Notes: a model not told the origin generated them from the letters alone. Shown: positions 1 to 11,935, counted from the stretch's first letter. The stretch is 64,000 nt of DNA from Rhyacichthys aspro (GCA_036850595.1 CM072148.1:23790352-23854351), one strand, 5' to 3'. A program made the numbers and translations.

Positions 1-326
1 TGTGTCAGAGGGCATCTGGCTGTTGGCCATGACTGCATTTATCAGTCCAGAGCTGATGGGGGCCCCGGTGTTAGTGAGATTCGGGTGTTGCTCTGAGTTG
101 GACTGGGTCAGATGTGGGTTCATGAAGTGTGCCAGAGGGTCATATCCAGGTGCCAGCATCTGTGAGGGCTCCAGAGCTGAGTTGGGGGCAGAGACAGGAG
201 GCGGGAAGAATTTGGACTGGACCACTGGCGGCAGCGCAAGGCCCCCTGCACTGCTTATAGCCTGGCTATGTGCTTTCTTTAGGTCTTTGTTAGTGGAGGT
301 CTTCTTGTGTTGTTTGGGTACCAGCC
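1..326 (-). CDS. brd4: brd4 coding exon 13 (in-window part)
   Basis: The acceptor is TCAG after position 327 on the minus strand and the exon is in phase with the previous one. It encodes the start of the long C-terminal region, including PGYDPLAHFMNPHLTQ, which resembles the human PIGHFTQ...PHLNQ region. The exon continues past the window edge. Confidence 0.88.
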
Positions 327-3300
327 CTGATACGGACACATACACATATCTTAGTATCATTCACAACTTATGAGAATGGTAAAGTTGTAGACAAAGTTAT
401 ACCATTGTCAGAGTCTTCGCTGCCAGAGGAGTCACTGTTGTCTGAAGATGAAGAGCCTGTCTTTACCTTCTTCACTTCTACTGCAACAACACACACAAGT
501 GTCAACAATGGCCATGCAACAGCTTTAGTTTGTGTAAAAATTAGAGACAGACCGATTATTGGCTGGGCAGATATATGTTTGGAAGGTAAGTTAAGGCAGC
601 AGACTCCCAAAATTGTAATCAACATCCCAGTCCTCTACAGCTCACAACGACTAGTTTTGTTACTATGAGCCTAATAACGTTAAAACTTAAGCATAAGCAG
701 CAGCTCTGCTCGCTCACAGTCCCTCCAGACATGTCTGTTGATCACTGGAAACAAGGTTGCAGATAATATCGAGATGGAAATAGTCTGTGATAGCAGAAGT
801 ATGTTTGTGTCAGTGAGAGAGAGAGTTAACTTTCAGTTAACTTTATAAGAGATGCTGCTGACCCTGGGAACTCCCTGCACAAAGATGTCTATTGTCTAAG
901 ATAAAAAAAAACTAAACAAAACTTTAACATGTTGCAAATCTGAAAAGCTGTTTAATAAATATATGCTTAAAGGTATTTAAACTAAGTTGAGTGTTGGAGT
1001 TTGTATTATTCAAAATTTTGACGCCAATATTTTCACTTTTACAGCAAATAAATATTGGCTCTAAATATCGGTTATCAGCCTCCTTGACTACTAATAGTCG
1101 GTATCGGCCCTGAAAAAACAACATATCGGTCTATCTCTGGTAAAAATGTACACTAAGTGCTTAAATAAAAATCACAACTGACTAAATGACTCCTCACTTC
1201 CTCATTCAAGTCAGTTTAGTTTTTTGCCCATTATTTGTTTTATTTATATAGCCCAATATCACAGCCAAGTAGAAATGTATGAGGGTCAACATCAACAGCT
1301 TGATATATTTGGATATATTTCGATACCATGTATATCTCAATATCTTTACCCCATAAAGGATGGAACAAAAACAGCTGCAACAACAATGTCTTATGTGTCA
1401 AGTGTCACAAGGTAACTTTTATTACAAACCAGTTTTGCTCCACTATTATAATAGGCACCATGTGCACAGACATTTTGAGGGGCTGTTGCTCCAACATTAA
1501 AAAAGGGTACCTCACTCAAACCAAATGTATATTGCAATAATTTATCTTCACTGCAATGCTCAATAAAAATACTTACAGGATGCTGGAATCTCAATTAATG
1601 TGCAATGTTCCTACTTTACATGTCAGTTGTCTGACAATCAATTGTCACAGATTCTTAGTAAATTTTCAATTAAAAATAGGTTTAATTTCTATGCCTTTTT
1701 TCACACTTTCCTTCATATCTAAACCTCTGCTGTAACAACACTACTGTCCTGACTCATGTTTGCAGAAGTGAAATTACTTTGTCCGTTTTAAACAAAAGCA
1801 GATGACTAATTTTAGATTTCAGAGGAATAATATTGCTCTAATTATTGTATTTTAAATGAGTTTATAGATAACCCTAACCCTTCTCTTTGTTTCTCTTAGT
1901 AAGTGAATCTCAATAGAAATCGGTAGGACTGGTTCTAAGAGAGGCAGGAGATCTGACATTGACCAACTCCAACCAATGACAAGCTCAAACCTTGTCATTG
2001 GTGTGAGCTCAGAGATACAAGATACTTTTGAAACAGACAACGTGGCATAAGGTGCATGGATGCGAGTGTTATTAGCTATTGCTAGTTTGGGTTGTGATGA
2101 AGTGAGGCGATGCAAAATACATAAGATATCAACCTTAAAAAGTACCTGAGGGTTTTTTCTTCTTCCTGAGACAGGTGGAAACATATTTCTCCAGTTCTCT
2201 CAGTGTAGAAGGCTTAAGTGTCTCAAAATCAATCTCAATTTCATCTGGGTTGGAATTTTTCAGAGATGGTTCTCGGGTTTGGATTATGTGCACCACACGG
2301 CCCAGTTTGTCACCAGGCAACTTGTTGATGTCCAGGCTCAGCTGTCGCTTCTCCTCATAAGACATCGGCTTACATCTGTCAGCATCTGGGATGAAAAAGA
2401 AAAGTAAGAGACTGACACCAGGGCAAATGACAAACAAATCTATGAAGTGGCCCTGTTTTTCTCAAACATACCCATGTCATTGTCAGCTTCAAGAGACGCT
2501 GAAGGGACCAGAGGAGTAGGACCGCTCTGAGGGGGCACAAGTACTCGACTGTTCTTGACACCTTCTTTCTTACTGTTTTGACAAATGATTTCATTAGCCA
2601 CAACTCCAACGACACAGTGCAGGGCTTAACATTAACGGTTGTCCGCTTGCCCGGGGCAATTAAACTCCAAGCCTGGGCACATGCACAGTCCCCTAACCCT
2701 CTGTAGGCAAGTATTAATTCTATACATTTCCCTTTGATAAGAGTTATCAAGCGCCTATAGACCCTTAGCCATAGCTTAAGTCTGTCCAGACAGGTCTGTT
2801 TAGACTGGGTCACATTGGTGGTTTCTGAAAATGATATTCAATTGCTGCAACGCACTGTCCGGCTCTTTTTTTTGTTTTTGTTTTTTTGCTTTTTCGCTAC
2901 ATTGCAAGAGTGAAGACTTACCCAAATTTTCACTGACATCTTAGTATACCTACCATTTAATACAGGGTAGGCATACCCTTTTAAAATTTGTTCATTAGCA
3001 TTAACAAATTTGTGTTAAATGATAATGTTATATTCAATCAGCTCATAGCAATAACAGCAACAGTGTTGGCTACTCTGCAACTATATAATAACCAGTGATC
3101 TACCTAATGCTGAATTGTCACCTTGTTTCTGTCCTGTATATGTGGGGTATCTTCTCAGGAGATAAGTTTTGTGTTAGGTCGCCCTTAGTGAGAAGAAGCA
3201 ATAATCATTTCTCTGTATCCGCGCTCCGCTAAGTATAGTGTATTTCTCCAACACTGACTGGTTTGTGCGCAAATAATCACGTCCAAACTTTTGTGAACAT

Positions 3301-6300
3301 GGACATGCTAGACCTCATTTAAAAGTTTCGATTCTCCTCTGTTCAGTCGCTAAATCCATTTTATAGACAAAAAGAGCACTTAAGCATATTTAGTTGAGAT
3401 TTGCCAGCATCATACACTTTGAACACAATTAGCAACGGTGACTCTTTACCTTCAGAGCATTCCTTAAGTCATATAAATCAGTCATGGAAAATTTATATTC
3501 TTTAAGTCCATAAGGGTTACTAAAGGTGTTTTCTTGATGAAATATCACCCAGACATTATGGCCTTACAGTAGTCTACAGTACAGTAAAAGTCATTTTCAT
3601 TACAGGCAAATTAAATAAAATTAAATAAAAATGTGGATATTAGGGGGATAATGTGATTCAGATTCATTTATTACGTTCTTTTTTATTTTATTGTATTACT
3701 GATTTCGCTTTTTTTTTTTTTTACTTACTTTTCAATCAATCTAGTGACATATTTCATATTACTCTGCCAATGACTGAAATTTGTGTAACTTAAGACTGTG
3801 TCCAGCAGAAAACATGGCTGTAGACGATAGGTTGTTGAATAAAAGTGTCTGTAAGTGGCTATTACTAAACATCAGCATCATGCAGAGCCGTATAAAAGGA
3901 AAGAGGGGGCCCATAGGCTTAAACTATATTTAGCCCCCAATGAGTGGAAGGGGTTTTTCACACAATATGTCTTTTATATTTTATAATTTTCTTAACTTAA
4001 AATGAAATGAAGCTCTCTCTCAATTAATGAGGCTGAAGCAGAACCAAACTAAGACACTATACACTACATGTTTATCTGGTTCTTGTAGCTTATCAATATT
4101 TAATATAATATTTTGCATTCATTCAGGAAGAATTAGGGTGACAGTTGACTTAAATTAAATCAATATTCTAATCCAAATTTTTAGAAACAGTTCCCTAGTA
4201 TGACTACAATTGACAATTGCTTATTGCAAAATTTCTTTTCATTTTTTTTAAGGAATTGCCTAAGTAATTAAATCTGTTACTAGTGTAAAATCATCATTAT
4301 AGTCTTCTTAAATAAGAAGACTATAAAACTAATATCCTTTTTTGTTAATTAAAGAGTTTTAAAATAAACATTTGTTGCACAGATAGCTCTTGTTGTCGTG
4401 CAAGTAAAACATGTCTGCGACTAGCCCAGTGGGCAAGTGCTTAAAAAAGCTTAATGTCAAGCCCTGCAGTGCCAAAAACATTTCACTAGTGTATCTTTGA
4501 AAGCTCCCTATTTCACTTTAAACTGCCATTCATATTCCAACCTCATATTAACAGGTCAGTTATATTATGACATTACACTGATTCACAAAAAACCCCAATA
4601 GATTTACAAGACCCCTCACCTTTCCTTCATCCCCCTGAAAAAAATACAAGATCATCTTCTTGTTTTTATGTTCAATATTTAAGAAATGTAAGAATCCTGA
4701 GCTGTGTAAAACCTACCCGAGTTTCTTTTTGTCCTTCCTGTCTACAGAATGTTCCTTGCTCCGGCTCTTTTTGGTCGGCTCCACAGCTTCTTCTGCTCCC
4801 AGCTTTTTTTTGTGCTTCTCTTTCTTCTTCTCCTTCTTATCCCTCTCTTTTTTCTTGGGTTTGCAGGTCTGAGGCTGTGACAGCGCTGCTAGCTGTTCAT
4901 GGACAGCTTTAAGCTAAAGAGCACAAATTATGCAACTGAGGTAAAAATTCTGACAAAACAGTAGACTTTTCGGTAAGAGACTCTTTACATGGCCACATTT
5001 ATTTCACAGAAAATTATAAGACCCTGAAAAACTATCAGCAGAACTTTTTTTTTAGAACTCTTTGATTGAACTGTGATATGTGTGGTGTGAAAACGGTAAT
5101 CTTTCAGCTGCTATTGACGGCTAGTAAAAAAACAGTCATAGAAAATCTAGCACTACTTCAGAAAGATTCTGATTTAAAAAGGTGTTTGTTTTGGAGAACA
5201 ATTTAATCACTGCCCTACTCTGGTGTAATTACTGTTGTGTTGGTGTCAGTCATATTGACAGCACACCTTTTTGCCTGGCACACACTTTAGTGTTTTCAAC
5301 AGATGAGGGGATCTGTTTGAATGAGTCTGTCCTGAGTGCAAAAGACAGATTGAAGGAGGGTATAAAAGGAGTGGGTGGGTATCAATGTCAGACTGGCATA
5401 CACTGGTCACATAAGCACTAGTAATCAAAAGTTTGGAATAATCAGGTTTTAAAAAACCTGATTACATAGAGGTAACTTTTTGTCAGAATAAAATAAGCAC
5501 TGGCAAATGAATTACACCGTATCAATGCATTGGGGCATCTTCTAAAATATGACACCGACATAGAGCATGTATGAGAACCACTCATTTTAAGTGACATGAT
5601 CCTCCCTCCCCATGCATTTCCCTTCTCTGACCTGTTCCTGTAATTCTGCAAGTCGCTGCTGCCGCTCATGTTCTGAGTCTCCCCCAGATGACTCTGACTC
5701 GGAGGAGCTGGAGCTGTCGTCTTCCGTAACAGCTGAAGCAGGAGCTTTACGAGTGAAGGGGGCAGGGTGCAGGGCTGAGGAGGGGGTGGGAACAGAGGCT
5801 GCTTCATCAGGTTCATCAGGCATTTTGGCAAAGCGCATCTCAAACACATCCTGTAGGAAATACAGACAAGACACCAACATATCACTAAAACACAGCTCAA
5901 TAGCACTTCAACCCAGCAGTTTAATATGAAGTAAGTTATACCAAATCAGAGTAATCAGTTGCCATCGTATGCCAGTTCTGAACAGGGCCAGAAGGTGCCT
6001 TTCTCTGTATTTACGCTTAAGATGTGCCCCACCTATCACAACTCATTTGGTACATTTGCACTGAGATTTGTCAGTACACCATGCTTTTTGTTAACGTAGG
6101 ACCTTTCATACCCCGTCTGCCAATAAAAACACTTCTAAAAGCCCGTTGAAGAGAGCTGATTCAAACTGCACACAAAGACACAAACAACTCATTTCTATTT
6201 CTTTCTGTGGACACATTTTGTTCAAGCCCTTTAACGCACTGCTTCCAGTGAGAATTGATGGGCACCACTGCCACACAACGCATCCAGTGTGAATTGGGCT

Positions 6301-9300
6301 TTACTGTTTTTCTGGCCTGATAAATTAGTGGAGTATACATACACGTGAGGAGCTTACTTGTAATTTGCGAGCCATGGCAACCACGTCATGGTCCGGGGGA
6401 TTATACTTATAACAGTTGGAGAACATCAGCCTGACGTCTGCAGCAAACTCCTGAGCATCTCTGTACTGCCTGGTGTCTAGCTTTTTCTATGGGAAACAAA
6501 GGACAGAATTATATATTTTTATGTGAATAAAAATACGGCCATCTCCTAAACATATGATTTTTTTAATAGTTGCAACCCTTAATCACAATCTTAACAACCC
6601 TTAACCCAAAAGATTTAAAAAATAGAAACTGGCCAACGCTATTATTTTTCCTGCAAAAAAAAAAAAGAACCTTTATGGTGCTGAGATCCATAGGGTGCTT
6701 GATTATGTCGTAGTAATCATGGAGTCCAAGCGCTTTGACATCGACGGGCTTGTAGAAGGGCCAGGCGTATGCTACGTGTTTTTTGGATAGCATTTCTTTG
6801 ATGATCCGTGCACAGGAACGTAACTGCTCCTGCCGTTTTGGTGTGGCACCTCCTGCTGAGTCCAAAGCAGAACCCAGATGGTGCTGAGAGTCTGGCTGTG
6901 ATGGGTCTCTTTTGGGCTGTTTGGACGGGCGGCTACTTTCTCTTCGCGGCCGTGACTCGGTAGAGACAGGGGAGGACTCGCTGAGCTGGTCGTTGGCTGT
7001 GGGAGTGGTGGTGTCTGCTTTCCTTTTCTGGCTTTTCCTCTGTAGAGATAGTTTTTGATTTGGAAAGTGTCACGCCAACTATTCAGGTGACTTAATGATA
7101 CAGTCTGCGACAACTTCCCCCAGTTTGATCTCCACCACAAATATTTTTTTTGAAACACTATATATCTGTAGCAGTCAATGATAGGCTGCGAAACCTTTTT
7201 AAATGTAATATTGAACAACTGGCTAAAAGACAAGAGTCCTGGATTTATTCACACTTGAGATACATTGTTCAGAAAATATATCCCAAAATCTGTGTTATTT
7301 TTGATCTTTTTGTGAATTTCAAACAAAATGTGGACCTATTTACCACACATGCCAATAAACTATATTAACTAGATAAAAATATGTGTGGGGGAGACATCAA
7401 ACTACAGAGGACCAGCTTTGGGCCCTGAGCCTTGTGTTTGAAGTGTAACATGCAAGACAACAGACAGACTTAGGTTTTTACCACATTTTTTCTTTTCTCC
7501 AACAATAACTGCTGCAAATGAAACAATTCAGAGAATCAGAGAAAAGCAAGTTAAAGGATATCATCATCATTATAGACACAGTCCTTGTGTTTTGCTGGTC
7601 AATGTGTGCAACAAAGCTAATTGTTATATTAACATTGCTCACCTGATTGGAGAGGTGTTATTAACTTAGCAAGGGGTGCATTGTGGAACTCTGTCCAGGG
7701 CTTCACATTAAATATTTTTATTTTACTAGTCGCTATCATTAAAATGTCAGCTTCAGGCAGCAGGTGAAATGTTATGCTCTGGTCATGTTTGTTATTATTG
7801 TTTAATATTTTTGTTAAGTATTTTATTACGAAATTAGAGTGCCTCACTCTTACTTCACTCACACCCACGTGACCACTTCAAAATTTTACTCGCTTACTCA
7901 AAAAATATGGTCATACTTGCTTTTAGTAGCAGTCTACAGCCCTGCAAGCAGTCTGTTAGTGATGATTGGGGTTGACCAGCTTTTTCATTAGTTAACTACA
8001 GCTCAAAGAAAAATGGATAACAATGAGAACAATGTTTTCCCAAGTGGTTCTGTCAGATTACCTTGATAAGTGCCGAGGAGCTCTGCAATGCCGGAGCAGG
8101 GTGAAGGCTTGGGAGGGCTGCTACTGAAGCCGGGAGAGAGGTCATTCCCTGGGCCAGAGTGTCTGTAGCTGACAGGGCGAACAGGGGTCCCAGGTGCGGG
8201 GTGTGAGAGGTGGGAGCAGGGGGCAGGCGTGAGGCAGGGGACTGAGACAGGGGCAAGCCAGCAGGGCCCTGAGGTGTGGTGCTGCCTGTCTGTGGTGTGG
8301 ATGAGGATGAGAAACCGCGAGTGTGGGGGGTAGTGGAGGGGGATGACGAGTCCTGCCCAGAGTCGGACTTGATTAGTCCTGGAAGAAGATAAACAAAGAC
8401 ATAATTTAATCACACAAAGACAAATACTTTTGACCTTGAGTAATTAGGATTAGTGTTGTTAAAATAGAGGTTGTAATTTTTCCCTTTGCCAGTACATTTA
8501 TTGGTCAGTTTTTTTGGTGCCAACTAGCAAGTGTTTGGTGCATAATCTCAAAGTAAGACTATTTTATAATTGTGGGAAAATACGTTTTGATCAAATTTAT
8601 TGTGAAAACAGACATGATTTTGTGCAGGCATCTCCAACTTAAATTATGAGAAGTCTGCTTCATGAACGTTTCTCACCAGACTTGTCCCCAGGTTCAATTT
8701 CATGGTTTATCTCTAAATTTTGTTCTGGTTTTAGCCTGGTTTATACCTGCTTTAGTTGTAACAAAAACAAAGTCAAACTCAGAAAAGCACCTGCATTTTC
8801 CAAAAAACAAACAAAGTTTAATAACAAACAAGTTTAATAACTGATTTAATGTATTGTACCCTGGAAGCAGGCCTCAACTGGTCCCGATTAGAGCCTGTTG
8901 GAGAGGTTTAGAGTTACTGTAACCACACTTAAAGATACCTGATTCTCTTCTGCCTCCACGGCGTCCTTTAGTAACCATAGAGATCTCTGTCTCTTCCTCT
9001 GGCATTTCTGTGATTTTCTGCAGAAAGAGCTTTTCCAGTGCCTCTGCCATCAACACAATATCATCCCCTGGCTAAACAAACAAGTGACAAACAAGAAAGG
9101 CATTAGACTCATCATTACATTGTTTCCACCAGGAGCCAACATAGGAGATTTTCTGACCTTGTTATAGATGTAACAGTTGGTGAACATGGTGTTAAAGTCA
9201 TGGATACACTCCTGGGCATTCCAGTAATAGTTGTTTTCCAGGCGCTTTTTGATTGTGCCCATGTCCATAGGGTTCTTTATGATCTTATAGTAGTCCTGGT

Positions 9301-11609
9301 GGAGGGATAACCGAGAGATAAAAGATAAAACAACTTACATTCCTTATAGTGTAAATGGATTTGACTAAGCATGTGCTTCATATACTACAGCATCACTAGA
9401 CTGAGAAGTAAAGTGCTATTAAATGCCATGTCCAGAATAAAAAGGTAATTTCTGAATGAGATATTTTATGCTGCTTTAATGTGGGGAAATAGTGTTTAAT
9501 AATATCTAAAATATATGAAAGTAACTGATAAACACACAGTTGTGTCAATGGTCAAAACAGTAAAAACCATCTAGTATTCCATTATAAATATAAACGCCTG
9601 AATGACATACCAATATTAAAATTATTATAGATTAGGCCTTTCCAGAGAGAAAACCTTTTATACTTTCTAGTTATAATATGCATTATAATGTTATAATGTG
9701 AATTACTGTTGAGTAATTGTTGGACTCTAAAATACACACACAGCATACAGTAGCAGGTTTATACTGTCGTTGTGTCTTTGGGCAAGACACTTCACCCACC
9801 TTTCCTCCAGTGCCACTGCACTGGTGTATGAATGTGTATGAAAATGTGTGATTGTGTTGGTCGGAGAGGCTGTTGGCGCCGTATGTATGGCAGCCCGTCT
9901 CTATGTCAGTCTATGTCTCTATGTCAGTCAGGGCAGCTGTTGCTACAGTGTAAATGTGTGTGAGAATGAGTGAATGGAAAGTGCTTTGTTCCCAAAAAGG
10001 GTACAAAGAAAAGGCTATATTACCATTTACACATTATTTAAATGTATCTAATATAAAAACACACTTTCAGTTTAAATAACTGTAAGGTTTTTAGATGCAA
10101 TGGAATGGAATAAACTCAGGGTAAACATTTGCACAAAATTTTCAGAAAGATAGCAAAAAGTATAACTATAACCACAATTTTTCTACATTTACTAGCAATA
10201 TATATAAATAGCTAAATAGGTAAAAAGCATGCACAACAAATATAGCACTTTGTTGTACACATGCACTTTACATCATGCTTCCATTCACATATTCACGCAC
10301 ACAGGAACTCATACATTCACAATGTGGTGGTGGTAAACTACCTCTGTAACCACAGCTGCCCTGGGAGACTGGCGGAGAGACCAACAGTGCCAACGGCCTC
10401 TCCAAGCAACACCAAAAACATCCCAACAATCACACAACACAGTCATACACTAGTGCTGTTGCACTGGAGGCAGGCTAATTATTTAATGACTCAGATTCAT
10501 GACATGTTGATGTTAACTGCCTTGTTAAACATGCGTCAAAGAACTGGCAATATTTGTCCGAGTTTCACATTGCTTCCCTTTTCTCTATTTGTGTTTCTTT
10601 TCCCCTGTGTTTTGCAGTAAAAAGACATGTCAAGCACCAGAATAGCAGGGCGTCCAATAATCGGAAGGTTGGTGGTTCAATTCCCATTTCCTCCTGTTCA
10701 TACTGTTGTTGTGTCCTTGGGCAAAACACTTGCACCTAAGCATGAATTTGTGTCATTTAGGGTTGGGCAATATCCAGTTTTCCAGACTGTTATACTGTCT
10801 CCAAATTATACCGTGGTATACATTATTATTGTCTACTAGCCTGAAGGGGGAAGAAACTTAAAAACCACCCCCTGACCTCTTCTATTTCTACATGCAATGT
10901 AGCCCTAAGCATAAAGCTAACTCTTCTGTTGCAGTTATTGCAGCTGTTGCAGCAATTAGTGGGTGAGTGAGTTTTAAAATGAAATCTTAGATTTGAGGTG
11001 TCTTTGGCCGTTATCTTCTTCTGCAGATTTTGTTATATTAAATTTACCATTTAGAATAACCACTTTACCACTTTTCTGTTTTATTAGTAGCTATCACATC
11101 CTTATTGGCAAGCAGTATGGACCAATGGGAGTACTCTTTTTTCCGGATGCAAGCATGTGCTCAGCTTAAGACGAAATATGTGCTGAACATTCTAATCTAT
11201 TAAAATCCTTGATAATAAAGCCCAAGTACTTATTGTAAAATGTTGTTAATGTGTGTTTTCATTTTTTTACATAAGTGTTTTATAATGTGAGGATAAAAAT
11301 CCAGCCAACTCACAGGCAGACCGAGTTTGACGGCATCTACAGGAACTTGAAAGGGCCATGCAAAGTGGTGTTTCCATAAAGTCTTCAACACAACTTTAAG
11401 CAGGTACTGTGAAAGAGCAAAACCAGAGTTAGTGAACTCCCAGTGTAACAACTACATCCTCTCTCCAAGCATGATCATGTGTTTACCTGGAGCTGGTTGG
11501 TCAGGCGTTTGGGTCTGGAGGAGTTCCATGTCTCGGGGGGTGGGGGATTGAAGAGGAGAGGTGCAGAGGGGGGGTTCTGACTGCTGCCTGCCTCCAGTCC
11601 GTCTCCCAT
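1..11609 (-). CDS. brd4: Brd4, BET-family bromodomain protein (N-terminal 821 residues; gene runs off the left edge)
   Basis: Brd4 is a nuclear reader of acetylated histones that recruits P-TEFb and other transcription factors. Coding exons on the minus strand, 5' to 3': 11609-11487, 11406-11314, 9295-9158, 9071-8939, 8378-8062, 7039-6671, 6486-6358, 5850-5632, 4913-4717, 2572-2472, 2385-2146, 480-403, 326-1. All introns are GT-AG and phases agree, giving 821 codons. Bromodomain 1 is about residues 36-145 (WPF shelf 58-60, acetyl-lysine-binding Asn117). Bromodomain 2 is about 340-452 (WPF 361-363, Asn420). Motif B (about 500-520), a Lys-rich basic region (about 525-550), the ET domain (about 607-687) and a Ser/Asp-rich acidic segment (about 697-712) follow. 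The proline-rich extension after the ET domain and the akap8l neighbour favour brd4 over brd2 or brd3. The far C-terminus lies outside the window. Confidence 0.95.
403..480 (-). CDS. brd4: brd4 coding exon 12, acidic serine-rich segment
   Basis: 78 bp, phase 1 at both ends, acceptor TTGCAG and donor GTATAA. It encodes VEVKKVKTG followed by a run of Ser, Asp and Glu, matching the SEED-type segment that follows the ET domain in BET proteins. Confidence 0.9.
542..1139. mobile_element. Non-autonomous hAT-like element in a brd4 intron
   Basis: Terminal inverted repeats TAGAGACAGACCGAT (left) and CAGAGATAGACCGAT (right, reverse complement) enclose 598 bp. They are flanked by a perfect 8-bp target duplication GTAAAAAT at 534-541 and 1140-1147. 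The 8-bp duplication and CAGAGATG-like ends are typical of hAT transposons. No transposase remains. Confidence 0.85.
1148..2145. other. Intron sequence of brd4
   Basis: AT-rich intron remainder between coding exons 11 and 12. I see no gene, RNA or bounded repeat in it. Confidence 0.6.
2146..2385 (-). CDS. brd4: brd4 coding exon 11, ET domain
   Basis: 240 bp, acceptor CCCAG, donor GTACTT. It begins DADRCKPMSYEEKRQLSLD and contains the complete extraterminal domain (INKLPGDKLGRVVHII, PDEIEIDFETLKPSTLRELE). This is the protein-protein docking module of BET proteins and is nearly identical to the vertebrate consensus. Confidence 0.96.
2472..2572 (-). CDS. brd4: brd4 coding exon 10
   Basis: 101 bp, acceptor AACAG, donor GTATGT. 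It encodes a low-complexity linker (KKEGVKNSRVLVPPQ...LEADNDM) between the basic region and the ET domain. It was assigned because its phase (2 in, 1 out) exactly joins the neighbouring exons. The sequence itself is poorly conserved. Confidence 0.8.
2620..4466. mobile_element. Possible hAT-like non-autonomous element in a brd4 intron
   Basis: The ends CAGGGCTTAACATTAA and, inverted, CAGGGCTTGACATTAA form a good terminal inverted repeat 1.85 kb apart. I could not find a matching 8-bp target duplication and there is no transposase reading frame. It could instead be two unrelated fragments. Confidence 0.45.
4717..4913 (-). CDS. brd4: brd4 coding exon 9, end of motif B and basic region
   Basis: 197 bp, acceptor TTTAG, donor GTAGGT. 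It starts LKAVHEQLAALSQ, the second half of motif B, which mediates BET dimerisation, and continues into a Lys/Glu-rich basic interaction region (KPKKK...KKEKKKEKHKKK). Confidence 0.94.
4914..5631. other. Intron sequence of brd4
   Basis: 718-bp intron between coding exons 8 and 9. No gene, RNA or repeat with clear ends was seen. Confidence 0.6.
5632..5850 (-). CDS. brd4: brd4 coding exon 8, end of bromodomain 2, phospho-site cluster and motif B
   Basis: 219 bp, acceptor TACAG, donor GTCAGA. It starts DVFEMRFAKMPDEP (last helix of bromodomain 2), passes through a Ser/Glu/Asp cluster that matches the N-terminal phosphorylation-site region of Brd4, and ends RQQRLAELQEQ, the first half of motif B. 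Confidence 0.96.
5851..6357. other. Intron sequence of brd4
   Basis: 507-bp intron. Nothing recognisable beyond its splice sites. Confidence 0.6.
6358..6486 (-). CDS. brd4: brd4 coding exon 7, bromodomain 2 core
   Basis: 129 bp, acceptor CATAG, donor GTAAGC. It encodes YRDAQEFAADVRLMFSNCYK and YNPPDHDVVAMARKLQ, with the acetyl-lysine-binding Asn at residue 420. Confidence 0.97.
6671..7039 (-). CDS. brd4: brd4 coding exon 6, linker and start of bromodomain 2
   Basis: 369 bp, acceptor CTACAG, donor GTTCTT. It encodes the KRKADTTTPT motif of the inter-bromodomain linker (a basic nuclear-localisation-like motif), a charged linker, then KKHVAYAWPFYKPVDVKALG and DYYDIIKHPMDLSTIK of bromodomain 2 with the WPF shelf. 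Confidence 0.96.
7040..8061. other. Intron sequence of brd4 with a possible hAT-like fragment
   Basis: 1.0-kb intron. Positions 7696-7944 begin CAGGGCTTCACATTAA and end in an inverted CAGGGCT, resembling the ends of the larger candidate at 2620-4466. No target duplication was found, so this is tentative. The rest shows nothing. Confidence 0.4.
8062..8378 (-). CDS. brd4: brd4 coding exon 5, Ser/Pro/Thr-rich linker
   Basis: 317 bp, acceptor TTCCAG, donor GTAATC, phase 1 in and 0 out. It encodes a Ser/Thr/Pro-rich low-complexity linker between the two bromodomains, as in other BET proteins. It has little sequence conservation, and the call rests on phase, splice sites and an open frame of 106 codons. 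Confidence 0.88.
8379..8938. other. Intron sequence of brd4
   Basis: 560-bp AT-rich intron. Nothing recognisable was seen. Confidence 0.6.
8939..9071 (-). CDS. brd4: brd4 coding exon 4, end of bromodomain 1
   Basis: 133 bp, acceptor TTTAG, donor GTATCT. It encodes PGDDIVLMAEALEKLFLQKI, the C-terminal helix of bromodomain 1, then an acidic stretch and the basic KGRRGGRRES. Splicing at CAG three bases downstream would lose the conserved Pro, so the upstream TAG is preferred. Confidence 0.95.
9158..9295 (-). CDS. brd4: brd4 coding exon 3, bromodomain 1 core
   Basis: 138 bp, acceptor ACCAG, donor GTCAGA. It encodes DYYKIIKNPMDMGTIKKRLE and NNYYWNAQECIHDFNTMFTN followed by CYIYNK, including the acetyl-lysine-contacting Asn117 (human Asn140). 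Confidence 0.98.
9765..10040 (+). repeat. 5'-truncated SINE-like interspersed repeat
   Basis: It contains the motif CTTTGGGCAAGACACTTCAC followed by a GT-rich body and a tail reading GTGCTTTGTTCCCAAAAAGG. The same GGGCAA[G/A]ACACTT motif recurs at about 10716-10732, downstream of a tRNA-like head, so both belong to one short-repeat family. I do not assign a family name. Confidence 0.55.
10629..10750 (+). repeat. tRNA-derived SINE fragment
   Basis: A tRNA-like head (AGCAGGGCGTCCAATAATCG, then a B-box-like GGTTCAATTCC) is followed by TGTTGTGTCCTTGGGCAAAA. This is the usual arrangement of teleost tRNA-derived SINEs: promoter-bearing head, then conserved body. The 3' end is not clear. Confidence 0.6.
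11314..11406 (-). CDS. brd4: brd4 coding exon 2, start of bromodomain 1
   Basis: 93 bp, acceptor TCACAG, donor GTGAGT. It encodes YLLKVVLKTLWKHHFAWPFQ and VPVDAVKLGLP, with the WPF shelf at residues 58-60. Confidence 0.97.
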
Positions 11610-11721
11610 CACACCGCTGGGCTGTAGCTGTAAAGCAGACACTTCGGGCAGAGAGGACCTGGCAAAGGCATGTGGGATCGGGGACTCGCCCCTCAGGCCA
11701 TCACACTCCTCAGTCAATGAT
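11487..11721 (-). CDS. brd4: brd4 exon 2 with start codon (coding 11609-11487)
   Basis: The acceptor is TTTTTCCAG after position 11722 and the donor is GTAAAC. The first in-frame ATG is at 11609-11607 (MGDGLEAG) with G at -3 and +4. The upstream part of the exon is open in this frame but has no ATG, and an in-frame TGA lies in exon 1. MGDGLE matches the human VMGDGLE, and the exon continues NPPPPET...RPKRLTNQLQ, the conserved lead-in to bromodomain 1. Confidence 0.92.
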
Positions 11722-11910
11722 CTGGAAAAAGCAGCCAGTTCACATAATCACTTGCAATTCCATTTACAAATCACATAAACCACTGTTTAGGGATGGAAAA
11801 CAAAGGCACACAAACATAATAGCAATTTTTAATTTTTAATTAAGTGCACAATATTTGTAAACACATGTGAAATCTTTAGTATAGTAATGAGCTGCAATAT
11901 TATTATATTC

Positions 11911-11935
11911 ATATATATATATATATATATATATA
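11911..11935. repeat. (AT)n microsatellite
   Basis: About 12 AT dinucleotides in the first brd4 intron. Confidence 0.9.

Larger units (their letters stand above)
9296..11313. other. Large brd4 intron with SINE-like repeats
   Basis: 2.0-kb intron. Apart from the SINE-related stretches listed separately (about 9765-10040 and 10629-10750) I see no gene. Positions 10280-10410 resemble further repeat sequence in reverse orientation. Confidence 0.5.

Noticed and set aside
2..373. 123-codon plus-strand open frame at the left edge
   Set aside because: It is the antisense shadow of the proline-rich brd4 exon at 1-326.
2620..4466. Confident hAT insertion
   Set aside because: The inverted ends match well but the flanking 8-mers (ACACAGTG and CAGTGCCA) do not, so it was kept only as a possible element.
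10261..10620. 119-codon plus-strand open frame in a brd4 intron
   Set aside because: It overlaps SINE-like repeat sequence and has no recognisable domain.
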